Shown in pieces: positions 33,891 to 41,826 of a DNA stretch of 64,000 bases; position 1 is the stretch's first letter; each line of letters opens with the position of its first letter. The position numbers and the translations under genes were made by a program. The notes beneath the pieces are model-generated. The model ran no database searches. It was not told the DNA's origin and saw only the letters and a list, made by a program, of their open reading frames with translations. This DNA comes from Piscibacillus sp052246295 (GTDB lineage: Bacteria > Bacillota > Bacilli > Bacillales > Alkalibacillaceae): the NCBI GenBank assembly GCA_052246295.1, contig JBQQCO010000016.1; one strand, given 5' to 3'.

Positions 33891-34836
33891 CTAACTTGAA
33901 ATCCTGTTGATCATTCGATTCGATCACACCTAACGTAGCGTCATCTATGTCCTTATCTTCAAGTAACATCTCAACAACTTCAAACTTGATATCATCGGCA
34001 TCTGCTAACGACAATCCTTTTTCTAATTCAATATAGCTTTCAACATGATATTGTCTTCCTTCTTGTAATACACGTAATTTATGAATATCTACTACTTTTG
34101 AATGTTTTAAAATAATCTCAGCCACTCGATTCTTAACTCTCTTAGGAGCCGCTACACCCACTAAGCCAATCGTATTTTCGTATCCAATCTTTATGGCGAT
34201 GCCTATAAGTAGGACACCAATTAGAATTGTACCAATCCCATCGACTAAATAGTTACCTGTATAATGTGCGATGACCACCGCTATTAAAGCCACTAAAGCA
34301 CCAAATGTTGCTACGATATCTTCATAAAATACTAGTCGGGTTGGTGGAGCGGAGTACTTAATATTCTTGAATACACTTTTCATAAACCCATCTTTAGATG
34401 TATCAACTTCTGACTCCGCCACAACCTCTTTCATAACTTTGAACAGAACGGCTCCATCTATTGCAATCGACGTAATTAATATGCCCACATTCAGCCAAAA
34501 GTTTTTAGATTCTTGAGGATGTTGAATTATCTCCCACCCTTTATGGATTGTTTCATAAGCCATAATAGAAACAACAATAACGGCTAGTAGAACAAATAAG
34601 TTCACCACCCGGTTAAAGCCAGTCGGAAACCGTTTTGTTGGCTCTTTTTCAGCTAGGGCGCTTCCAAAATACACCATCCCTTGATTCAAGGCGTCAGCCG
34701 TAGAATGAATCGCAGTCGCTAGCATCGCCCCACTCCCACTAATAACAGCTGCAATCCATTTAATCGTAGCCAGTCCTACATTTCCTAAGGCCGAAACTCC
34801 TGATGATTTATTCCCCTTTTTCAGTAATTCCCACAT
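33868..34836 (-). CDS. Cation diffusion facilitator family transporter
   Basis: A 322-residue membrane protein with about six transmembrane segments and an acidic cytoplasmic tail. TM2 keeps HSTAD (His 44, Asp 48) of the CDF metal site; the TM5 equivalent reads YEDIVATFGALVAL, with Glu-Asp in place of the usual HxxxD, as in the SLC30A9-like subgroup. Metal specificity is uncertain. Start ATG after GAAGGGA. Confidence 0.82.
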   Translation of the reverse strand: MWELLKKGNKSSGVSALGNVGLATIKWIAAVISGSGAMLATAIHSTADALNQGMVYFGSALAEKEPTKRFPTGFNRVVNLFVLLAVIVVSIMAYETIHKGWEIIQHPQESKNFWLNVGILITSIAIDGAVLFKVMKEVVAESEVDTSKDGFMKSVFKNIKYSAPPTRLVFYEDIVATFGALVALIAVVIAHYTGNYLVDGIGTILIGVLLIGIAIKIGYENTIGLVGVAAPKRVKNRVAEIILKHSKVVDIHKLRVLQEGRQYHVESYIELEKGLSLADADDIKFEVVEMLLEDKDIDDATLGVIESNDQQDFKLEKEDEGE

Positions 34837-34953
34837 AATTGAATCCCTTCTTTTCTAAGTATTAGTGTTATTTTTCTCAATACCGCCGATTTGATACTCC
34901 ATGTTCAGGCACGCTTCGATGTTGCAGCAATATATTAAATATAGGTGAATAAC

Positions 34954-35820
34954 ATGCGAGTATACTTAGCATTAATTAGTTTGAGCGTTATTTGGGGTTT
35001 GACTTTTATTTTTATAAAAATGACAGTCGAGAATACTGGCGTTTGGGGAATGGTCTTTTTAAGATGTTTCATTGGCGCATTATTTTTGTTGCCTGTTTTT
35101 TTATTTAAATTACGTTCTAGGGAAACTCCTATTCCATATAAACATTTAATCATCCTAGGAGTGATTAACGCTGGAATTCCGTGGGGATTTTTGGCATGGA
35201 GCGAAACAGTCATTAATAGCAATACAACTTCTGTCATTAATGCATTAACGCCTTTATTTACAGCATTAATAGGCTTTTTATTTTTTAAGAAGCATCTATT
35301 GAAACGACAGTGGCTAGGCATTTTAATAGGTTTTTTTGGTATTGTTGTGTTAACTGAATTTCAAATTCATCAACTGTTTGGAAGCCATTTTATTGGTATT
35401 GGAACGATGACATTAGCAACGATTTTTTATGCTTTTGGCTCTCAGTATTTAAAAAAGCACCTCCAAAGAGAAGACTTAGTGATCACGATTACTGTCTCCT
35501 TATTTGTGGCATCAATCGTTGGGCTCCTTGTTGGGGGTGCTATGAACGATTTGCCAAGTTTTTCGACTTTTAATTTAGAAACGACTTTGATTGTGTTAGC
35601 GCTAGGTGCGATAGGATCCGGCCTGGCCCACTTGTTGCTGTATTACATGATTATTAACGGGACACCCGAATTCGCCGCGACGGTTGCTTATATTATACCT
35701 ATTACCGCGATTATAGCGAGCTTTTTCATTTTAAACGAACCGATTACCGTGAATTTGGTGTCAGGAATGTTATTTATTTTTATCGGGATTTATATTACGG
35801 GTCGCTACAGAAGGGGGTAG
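34954..35820 (+). CDS. EamA/DMT-family transporter
   Basis: A 288-residue protein with ten transmembrane segments in two EamA repeats (SVIWGLTFIFIKMTVENTG at the start; IVVLTEFQIH at the centre; ILNEPITVNLVSGMLFIFIG at the end). Probably exports metabolites or amino acids. I use the ATG following AGGTG. The last codons and the stop form one arm of a terminator. Confidence 0.88.
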   Translation: MRVYLALISLSVIWGLTFIFIKMTVENTGVWGMVFLRCFIGALFLLPVFLFKLRSRETPIPYKHLIILGVINAGIPWGFLAWSETVINSNTTSVINALTPLFTALIGFLFFKKHLLKRQWLGILIGFFGIVVLTEFQIHQLFGSHFIGIGTMTLATIFYAFGSQYLKKHLQREDLVITITVSLFVASIVGLLVGGAMNDLPSFSTFNLETTLIVLALGAIGSGLAHLLLYYMIINGTPEFAATVAYIIPITAIIASFFILNEPITVNLVSGMLFIFIGIYITGRYRRG

Positions 35821-35847
35821 ATTTTGTTTATTTATCTACCCTTTTTT
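35815..35847 (+). terminator. Terminator built from stop codon and first array unit
   Basis: GGGTAGAT (containing the TAG stop of the EamA gene) pairs with ATCTACCC, the first word of the array, and TTTTTT follows. Confidence 0.8.
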
Positions 35848-35945
35848 GCGATTTATCTACCCCATTTTCAAAAATATCTACCGCGAAATTTGTCGACGAA
35901 GTAAAAACCGCGTTTTTATCTACCCCTAAATCAAATTTATCGAAC
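35832..35945. repeat. Intergenic array about 21 bp, word TTATCTACC
   Basis: Units near 35832, 35853, 35873, about 35890 (changed to TTGTCGACG), 35916 and 35937 (TTATCGAAC). Less regular than the other arrays but still two-turn spaced on average. Lies between convergent genes. Confidence 0.75.
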
Positions 35946-35953
35946 TTTTTAAC

Positions 35954-35990
35954 AACAAACCCTGTGCCTTAAATGGACACAGGGTTGTTA
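35954..35990 (-). terminator. Terminator overlapping acyl-CoA dehydrogenase 3' end
   Basis: AACAACCCTGTGTCC pairs with GGCACAGGGTTTGTTGTT on the minus strand, followed by a T-tract. The first arm is formed by the last coding codons. Confidence 0.85.
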
Positions 35991-37645
35991 TGTTTCACTA
36001 ATAAGTCAAAATACTTTAGTGCAAGTGGATCCTCTTCATATTGTTCCGAATGATATGTTTGCTGTATGAACAGTTCAGCTAAAGCGTAATCACGATCAAA
36101 AGTTTCGCCTTCTTCAATTTGCTCAAGAGCGACGACCGCTTCAAATAAATCGCCCATCTCTTTTGCTAGCTTTTTCGGATACATGAGTTTGACTTCATCG
36201 CTTGCCTGCGAAAGTTTATAGACGGCTCTCTCTAAATCGTTCATTTTATTCTTCACGACATTTTTTAAATTCTTCGCTCGAGAGTTTATCTGTGACAATC
36301 GATTATCAAGGTCTTCTAAAAACAACTCATGCACATGATATTTTTCTAACAACCGTAAAACTTCCAAGCCTAAAATATTGGCGGTACCTTCCCAGACGGT
36401 AAGCACTTGAGCATCTCGTAATAGCCGTGGCATGACAAAGTCTTCGATATAACCGTTTCCTCCATGCATTTCAATGGCCTCATGAGAGAACTTAATCGCC
36501 TGCTCAGCTGTTTCTTTTTTCATAATGGCAATATACAAACGTAACAAAGCCTTCTCCGGTTCTGTTGCGTTCGCATTCGCTATCACACGATCAAATAGCC
36601 GAACTACTTCAAACGTGGCATAAGTCTCAACCTCTAATTTAGTCACCAGTTTAGCGAGTGACTCCTTCACCATTGGGTACTGAGTCAGCTTATTGCCAAA
36701 CGCCGCTCGATCCTCTGCATAATCTCTCGCCTCAACATATGCCCGTCTCATTATTCCAACAGACGCAATCGCATTACAGACTCGAGATAAGTTTAAAGCC
36801 TCCATCATATATTTAAATCCTTGCTTAGGGTCTCCAACTAAATAGGCCTTAGCGCCATGAAATTCAACTTCAGCTGACGGAACAGCTTTTACACCTAGCT
36901 TATCTTTTAGCCGACGAATACTTAACTTTTGTTCCCGACGATTCTCTTCCCATGGCACCAAAAATAAACTCAGCCCTTTAGTACCACTTGGCGCCCCTGC
37001 CATACGTGCTAACACCATCGCAATACCGCACATCCCAGCATTACTGGCAAAATACTTCTCACCATACAAACGATATTGCTCTCCTTCTTGAACCGCTTCA
37101 ACGACGTTTGCTCCTACATCCGAACCTCCCTGCCGTTCAGTTAAAAAAGTGGCCCCTTCATACAGTTCTACATCACCAGTTGATAAGACATGTGGGAGAA
37201 ACTGCTCCTTCAGTTCATCATCTGCATAATGATCGATTAAATAGGCTGTCGCCATCGTTAGCGTAACAGGACAATAAAAGCCAGGCTCGGACTGTGACAG
37301 TAAATAACCTTGGGCATAAGAGTATATGTAATTACCTTTTTCACTTAGATCTGGAATGTCTTTATGCGGATAAGCAACAATACCAGTGTTGTACGTTTCC
37401 TCAACGGTTTTTTTATAACCTTCGTTCACCCATACGTGGGAGACATCTTCTCCCATTTTGTCATACTTAATAAGCCGAGGCTGCCCTTCTCGATCCGTGT
37501 GCTTCGCCCGATCATCTATGTCTGTCGCAACACGTTCACCAAACTTAGACAACTCTCGGTTCGCATAGTCGAACAAGCTAGGGTTTAATAATTTTTTAAG
37601 AATCCGTTGTAACAATACGTCTTCTGTATAAAAGTTAGCACTCAT
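35969..37645 (-). CDS. Acyl-CoA dehydrogenase family protein (AidB-like)
   Basis: A 558-residue flavoprotein. Family landmarks: EGATFLTERQGGSDVGANV (about 162-180), YFASNAGMC, and near 390-420 IEMHGGNGYIEDFVMPRL with QVLTVWEGTANILGLEVL. The length and the 'WEGTANILGLEVLR' ending are more like AidB/ACAD-11 relatives than FadE. Single gene, ATG after AAGGGGTGG. Substrate unknown. Confidence 0.85.
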   Translation of the reverse strand: MSANFYTEDVLLQRILKKLLNPSLFDYANRELSKFGERVATDIDDRAKHTDREGQPRLIKYDKMGEDVSHVWVNEGYKKTVEETYNTGIVAYPHKDIPDLSEKGNYIYSYAQGYLLSQSEPGFYCPVTLTMATAYLIDHYADDELKEQFLPHVLSTGDVELYEGATFLTERQGGSDVGANVVEAVQEGEQYRLYGEKYFASNAGMCGIAMVLARMAGAPSGTKGLSLFLVPWEENRREQKLSIRRLKDKLGVKAVPSAEVEFHGAKAYLVGDPKQGFKYMMEALNLSRVCNAIASVGIMRRAYVEARDYAEDRAAFGNKLTQYPMVKESLAKLVTKLEVETYATFEVVRLFDRVIANANATEPEKALLRLYIAIMKKETAEQAIKFSHEAIEMHGGNGYIEDFVMPRLLRDAQVLTVWEGTANILGLEVLRLLEKYHVHELFLEDLDNRLSQINSRAKNLKNVVKNKMNDLERAVYKLSQASDEVKLMYPKKLAKEMGDLFEAVVALEQIEEGETFDRDYALAELFIQQTYHSEQYEEDPLALKYFDLLVKHNNPVSI

Positions 37646-37702
37646 TTAGCCACCCCTTTTATCTAAAAATTCATACTATTATTATAACATTTATGTACAT
37701 AA

Positions 37703-37732
37703 AAAAGGCTGCGAATCCTCGCAGCCTTTTCT
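37703..37732 (-). terminator. Terminator of first YjcZ-type gene
   Basis: AAAAGGCTGCGA pairs with TCGCAGCCTTTT around a four-base loop, followed by TTTT on the minus strand. Confidence 0.85.
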
Positions 37733-37741
37733 TTCCTCATC

Positions 37742-37831
37742 TTAGTACCAAGCAGCACCTACGATAATTAATAAGATAAATAACACGACAACTAACGCAA
37801 AGCCACTGCCGTATCCGTGTCCTCCTGACAT
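37742..37831 (-). CDS. YjcZ-family small protein, copy 1
   Basis: Only 29 residues: MSGGHGYGSGFALVVVLFIL then LIIVGAAWY. Glycine/tyrosine-rich start and one hydrophobic helix, as in the YjcZ/YoqU-type sporulation peptides of Bacillus. GGGGG precedes the ATG. First of three related mini-genes in 500 bp. Confidence 0.85.
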   Translation of the reverse strand: MSGGHGYGSGFALVVVLFILLIIVGAAWY

Positions 37832-37927
37832 GAGTAAATCCCCCTTTTTTCGATTTTCAATAACAATATATGTTTCGTTAACAACATTGATAAGGCGAAC
37901 GCACAGGTTTAAGTCTATTTTATTATA

Positions 37928-37960
37928 AATGCCTTACCAACTAGTGTTGATAAGGCATTT
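37928..37960 (-). terminator. Terminator of second YjcZ-type gene
   Basis: AAATGCCTTA pairs with TAAGGCATTT around a 13-base loop; T-rich after. Confidence 0.75.
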
Positions 37961-37963
37961 ATT

Positions 37964-38071
37964 TTAGCAATAGAAAGTTGCTCCAACTATGACTAGTAAA
38001 ATAAACAGTACAAGATATAACGTAAAATCGTTATAACCTCTTCTGTATCCTCCAAAACCGCAGTTACTCAC
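37964..38071 (-). CDS. YjcZ-family small protein, copy 2
   Basis: 35 residues: a start of MSNCGFGGYRRGYNDF followed by a hydrophobic helix (LYLVLFILLVIVGATFYC). GTG start behind GAAGGGGG. More diverged than copies 1 and 3, with Cys near each end. Confidence 0.75.
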   Translation of the reverse strand: MSNCGFGGYRRGYNDFTLYLVLFILLVIVGATFYC

Positions 38072-38142
38072 GATCTAACCCCCTTCAATGTTAACTTATG
38101 GAGATGATTTTGAATTGAAACGGGCCAAAGTTCTAATTTGGC

Positions 38143-38226
38143 TTAGTACCAAGCAGCGCCAACAATAACTAACAGGATAAACAACACAACAATCAACGCA
38201 AAGTTTCCACCATAGTTATAGCCCAT
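38143..38226 (-). CDS. YjcZ-family small protein, copy 3
   Basis: 27 residues: MGYNYGGNFALIVVLFILLV then IVGAAWY. Very close to copy 1. GGGGG before the ATG. Tandem duplication is likely. Confidence 0.85.
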   Translation of the reverse strand: MGYNYGGNFALIVVLFILLVIVGAAWY

Positions 38227-38350
38227 TATAATCCCCCTCTCACACTCGGATCAGAGAACTTTATTTCTCTGTCTACTTACCTTTATGTCAATTAAACTAA
38301 AATTGTATAGACAACTATCATCTAGGGACATTGAATTGGTGAGATAACCT

Positions 38351-38416
38351 ATGAGTGAAGGTGTACATCACGAATGTAATTATGCACGTACCTATAAAGG
38401 AACTAATTATATATAA
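38351..38416 (+). CDS. Possible 21-residue peptide
   Basis: ATG behind GGTGAG encodes MSEGVHHECNYARTYKGTNY plus one residue. No family recognised; may be chance. It lies in a 245-bp gap between the YjcZ-type genes and the TspO-like pseudogene, in which I see nothing else clear. Confidence 0.2.
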   Translation: MSEGVHHECNYARTYKGTNYI

Positions 38417-38473
38417 TTTTCCACAAAATTTTCATACTGTTAAATTAGGACAAGTATAAGAAGGGGGACTTGA

Positions 38474-38820
38474 ATGAGGAAATTAGTTATATTAAATGGT
38501 ATTGCGTTAGCCATCGTGTTATATGTTAACTATTTATCAGTTGCTTTGCCTATTAACGGACAAACTCATTTTATGTGAACTATGAAATACAGTGGACATT
38601 ATTGCTACTAGTTTTATTAGCCATTTTTGCAGTGTGGCTCTCTATTAAAATGCAAGACTTAATTTATCCTCTAGTTTATGCTTGGGCTTTTGTTGGTGTG
38701 GCAGTGAAACGTGTAGGTGAGTATCCAATCATAACATTGGTAGCTATAGTAATGGCTATATTTATTATTGTTTATGTTTTATATATTATTGTTAAGAAAA
38801 AACTTATTAAGGTAGTATAA
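38474..38820 (+). pseudogene. TspO-like tryptophan-rich sensory protein, internal deletion and frameshift
   Basis: The first frame (34 residues, GGGGG ribosome site) reads MRKLVILNGIALAIVLYVNY then LSVALPINGQT, the usual N-terminus of Bacillus TspO-related proteins. The normal continuation is missing. After a TGA, a second frame (GTG at 38575, 81 residues) has QWTLLLLVLLAIFAVWLSI and YPLVYAWAFVGVAVKR, matching the C-terminal part of the same family. About 150 central residues seem to be lost. Possible but unlikely: two small coupled proteins (ATGTGA overlap). Confidence 0.7.
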
Positions 38821-38836
38821 TATCGACGATTTAAAT

Positions 38837-38872
38837 AAGCCGAACTCTAGGATAACCTAAGGTTCGGCTTCT
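38837..38872. terminator. Terminator between pseudogene and ycgQ-like gene
   Basis: AAGCCGAAC pairs with GGTTCGGCTT, with inner pairing CTAGG/CCTAA in part; T-rich flanks on both sides. Confidence 0.7.
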
Positions 38873-38882
38873 ACTTCATTTG

Positions 38883-39779
38883 TTATTCAACTGCTTGGAT
38901 TCTAACTGGAAAAATATACGGCTCATCCGGCTCTCCTACTTCTTTTATTTGATCTACCTTTACCATTGGTAGCTCTAAATCGTTATAAGTTGCCACATCA
39001 AGCGTTCCTTCAATTTCTACCCAAGTATCTTCTTCAAATGTAGATGCTTCATCAAATTCACTGAGAAAGCCAACAATACTTGCGTCTGCAACACAATGAG
39101 TGATTAAGAATCTAGAAACCACTAATTGATCTTCGTTAAAACCATCCTCTTTATAAACAAAACCAAACAGCTTTATTGTTTCTGAGATTTCCTCATAATA
39201 CGGTGAGTAAATATCATCAGTCATATCAATTAAACCTGAATCTTTTAATTGGTTCATTTTCTTGTCAAATTCCTTTTGAGATAAATAATTATCATTGTAA
39301 ACTTTTTCGCCATGTTCCTCTGAGTTGTCAAAGTCGTCGGGCACTTCATCTGGTGTATTTATTTCATCCTCTAAGTCCGGTTCATCATTCGTTTCCTGAG
39401 GTTCTGATACGGTATTCTCTTGACTGTTTGCTGCTTTGGATAACACACTACCCTTGTTAGCGGCAATTGATGAATCAAGAACAGCAGGCGGTAAAGCGAA
39501 CCCCGTTAATAACGGAAATATGATAATTAAATAACTAATAGCCTTTTTAGGAAATGGATCATGCTCGCCGTGGTCATGTCCGCAATCGTGGCCACAATGA
39601 TCATGATTATGCTTGGTGTCTTGCCAAACCCTACTTAACTGAACCAAAAACAGCAGAATAAAGATCCCAGCTGCAATTTGACTCATTAGAGCATATTTAG
39701 GGTTAATAAACCTAGCAATTTCGCCTGTGTAATTTAGTAACTCCAAGGGATGGAAATTTAATGAAGCACAAAAAAGCAC
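38883..39779 (-). CDS. ycgQ: YcgQ-like (TIGR03943) membrane protein, 5' end apparently clipped
   Basis: About 298 residues in the open frame. It resembles TIGR03943/YcgQ: FINPKYALMSQIAAGIFILL, a His-rich loop (HNHDHCGHDCGHDHGEHD), a second helix, LPPAVLDSSIAANKGS, an acidic linker, then the conserved C-terminal domain. The family's first helix is missing and the frame opens at a GTG inside the ssrA terminator, without a ribosome site. The partner permease YcgR is not adjacent. It may be expressed by readthrough from ssrA, or be a decaying gene. Confidence 0.65.
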   Translation of the reverse strand: MLFCASLNFHPLELLNYTGEIARFINPKYALMSQIAAGIFILLFLVQLSRVWQDTKHNHDHCGHDCGHDHGEHDPFPKKAISYLIIIFPLLTGFALPPAVLDSSIAANKGSVLSKAANSQENTVSEPQETNDEPDLEDEINTPDEVPDDFDNSEEHGEKVYNDNYLSQKEFDKKMNQLKDSGLIDMTDDIYSPYYEEISETIKLFGFVYKEDGFNEDQLVVSRFLITHCVADASIVGFLSEFDEASTFEEDTWVEIEGTLDVATYNDLELPMVKVDQIKEVGEPDEPYIFPVRIQAVE

Positions 39780-39800
39780 CGAATCGTTTCGGTGCTTTTT
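39771..39800 (-). terminator. ssrA terminator
   Basis: AAAAAGCACCGAA pairs with TTTCGGTGCTTTTT around a short loop, with a T-run in both directions. Confidence 0.9.
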
Positions 39801-39803
39801 ATA

Positions 39804-40160
39804 TGGAGACGGTGGGAATCGAACCCACGTCCAAGGATAACGACACTTAAGCTTCTACGAGCGTAGTCGGTATATTATCATTCGCCGACTCTTCAGCCTA
39901 CCGACAGGCTTCCGAGTGGCTAGTCTGATTAATCTCTTCTAAAGACCTCAGACGGTGGCCTTTAGCGTAGCCCGCTTAGTTTGAGACCCTTCAATCTGCC
40001 ACACGGGCGATGGCAGGAAGGATCCTGTAGAATCTGCTTACGCAGCTACAGCGAAATCGTTTTGTTTGCCAGTTATTATTAACTGAATGACGTTTAACGA
40101 GTCGTCACCTCGGCTCGCTACTTAAGCTCGACCTATCCCTGTCGAATCCGGAACGTCCCC
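39804..40160 (-). ncRNA. ssrA: tmRNA
   Basis: 357 nt on the minus strand, from GGGGACGTTCCGGATTCGAC to the tRNA-like 3' end GTTCGATTCCCACCGTCTCC with encoded CCA. The tag reading frame (40038-40070) encodes GKQNDFAVAA then stop; with the charged alanine the tag is AGKQNDFAVAA. It rescues stalled ribosomes with SmpB, whose gene is next upstream. Confidence 0.97.
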
Positions 40161-40193
40161 GGATAAAATGAATCTTTATTCGTTTGTATACTC

Positions 40194-40222
40194 ATTATAA
40201 CACGCTCATACACATTTGAAAA
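40194..40222 (-). promoter_or_regulatory. ssrA promoter
   Basis: TTTTCA, 17 bp, TATAAT on the minus strand, with TG before the -10. The predicted start lies about 25 nt upstream of the mature tmRNA 5' end, consistent with RNase P processing. Confidence 0.7.
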
Positions 40223-40235
40223 TGGAAATACTTGT

Positions 40236-40697
40236 TTAGTAATTGTCCTTTAAAGCGCGCTCGACATCACGTTTCATCGCTTTTTGTTTTAGATCTTCAC
40301 GTTTGTCGTATTTTTTCTTACCCTTACCTAATCCTATGAGTAACTTAGCAACTCCATTTTTAATATAAATCTTTAAAGGCACAAGTGAGTACCCTTTTTG
40401 TTGCGTCTTACCAATTAATTTATTGATTTCACTTTTATGAAGTAAAAGTTTTCTAGCACGTGTCGGCTCATGGTTAAATTGGTTCCCCTGTTCATACGGT
40501 GATATATGCATATTATGAACGTAGGCCTCACCATTTGAGATCCTAGCGAAGGCATCTTTTAAATTAACCCGACCTGCGCGAATGGACTTAATCTCAGTTC
40601 CTTTTAGAACCATGCCTGCTTCATACGTTTCTTCAATAAAGAAATCATGACTAGCTTTTCGGTTTGTTGCAATGGCATTCGAATCTTTTTTCGCCAT
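40236..40697 (-). CDS. smpB: SmpB, tmRNA-binding protein
   Basis: A 153-residue protein: NRKASHDFFIEETYEAGMVL, GTEIKSIRAGRVNLKDAFAR and the basic tail GKGKKKYDKREDLKQKAMKR are all characteristic. ATG after GAGGAAG. Adjacent to ssrA as in other Bacilli. Confidence 0.97.
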   Translation of the reverse strand: MAKKDSNAIATNRKASHDFFIEETYEAGMVLKGTEIKSIRAGRVNLKDAFARISNGEAYVHNMHISPYEQGNQFNHEPTRARKLLLHKSEINKLIGKTQQKGYSLVPLKIYIKNGVAKLLIGLGKGKKKYDKREDLKQKAMKRDVERALKDNY

Positions 40698-40831
40698 CTT
40701 ACTTCCTCCTCACTGCATAACGTTATTTTACCAAAAACAAACGGTGATTCAAACTAATCTTTTTAATAGACAAGTACAAAATGAATATGGCACTATTAGT
40801 AATTAGGAAATGTAAGATAGGGGGATGCAAT

Positions 40832-41695
40832 GTGATTGACACCATTCAAATTCGACCGTTAACAATGAGTGATTTAGACTTATATAAAAAGATGCAAACA
40901 GGTATTAAAGATGATTATATTATACGTATTTTCGACCGCCTCATCACAAGTGACGAACATCAAGTGTATGGCCTTTTTGTAGAAAACGATTTAGTATCCA
41001 TAGCTGGATATACAATTTTTGCTGAACAGTACGCCATGCTTGGCCGATTAAGAAGTGACCTACGTTACACAGGTAAAGGCTATGCAACACAACTCATTCA
41101 ATATGTGATTGAACAGATTAAGAAAATGCCTGAGATTAAATGGATTGGAGCTAACACACAGAGGCACAACTTTTCTGCTTTAAGAGTGTTGGAAAAGGTT
41201 CAGCTTCCACCACTAAAAGCATTACACGCATCAACGTTAGTCAATCCAGAAAGACTTAACAACACACCCGGTGCTTCCTGGACACCTGTAACATCTCTTG
41301 AAGAAAAACGTGAATGGGTTTCTAGCATCGAAAATGATTCTAATATTATTTTTCCTTACCAGGCTTATTATCCATTCCCAGCGTCACCTAACTTATTTAA
41401 AGATGACGAAATTAAGAATTGGTATTTCTATAAAAATCCTAATGAAGATCGAGTGCTAATCGTCTATTACGACCAGAAAAAATATGATTATGCGCACGTT
41501 GTTTATCTATGGAATGATATGTTCAAGCAACCTGGCCTGTGGGAGACGGTGTTTGAAGTACACGAGCTATTCAAAGAGAAATATGGTGAAGATATAAAAA
41601 TTAGAACTGATTTAACTGATGTCTCTAGAAAAGATACGCATGATGACGCATTTGAGATTCAAGATCCATGGGTGCTGCATGGGATTTGGGTATGA
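40832..41695 (+). CDS. GNAT-family acetyltransferase-like protein
   Basis: A 287-residue protein. The N-terminal 110 residues form a GNAT domain: LRSDLRYTGKGYATQLIQYV is the acetyl-CoA-binding segment (R/Q-x-x-G-x-G/A), followed by GANTQRHNFSALRVLEKV. The C-terminal half is of unknown type. GTG start behind GGGGGATG. It interrupts the usual rnr-smpB linkage and is on the opposite strand, so probably a later insertion. Confidence 0.8.
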   Translation: MIDTIQIRPLTMSDLDLYKKMQTGIKDDYIIRIFDRLITSDEHQVYGLFVENDLVSIAGYTIFAEQYAMLGRLRSDLRYTGKGYATQLIQYVIEQIKKMPEIKWIGANTQRHNFSALRVLEKVQLPPLKALHASTLVNPERLNNTPGASWTPVTSLEEKREWVSSIENDSNIIFPYQAYYPFPASPNLFKDDEIKNWYFYKNPNEDRVLIVYYDQKKYDYAHVVYLWNDMFKQPGLWETVFEVHELFKEKYGEDIKIRTDLTDVSRKDTHDDAFEIQDPWVLHGIWV

Positions 41696-41696
41696 T

Positions 41697-41790
41697 TTCC
41701 CCATAAAATTAATTTTTTCCCCATATAATCAAAAATTTCCCCATAAATCAGAAAAATTCCCTATAAAATAGAATTTTTCCCCATAAATCA
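41697..41790. repeat. Intergenic 20-bp array, word TTCCCCATAAAT
   Basis: Five units at exact 20-bp steps (41697, 41717, 41737, 41757, 41777), starting one base after the GNAT stop codon. Between convergent genes. Confidence 0.95.
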
Positions 41791-41795
41791 CTGGA

Positions 41796-41826
41796 AACGC
41801 CACAGCAGCGAGCTGTGGCGTTCTTT
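41796..41826. terminator. Bidirectional terminator between GNAT gene and rnr
   Basis: AACGCCACAGC pairs with GCTGTGGCGTT around a five-base loop, followed by CTTTTATT. Confidence 0.85.

Noticed and set aside
39804..40160. tRNA gene at the end matching GTTCGATTCCCACC
   Set aside because: It is the tRNA-like end of tmRNA, not a free tRNA; I saw no tRNA or rRNA genes in the window.
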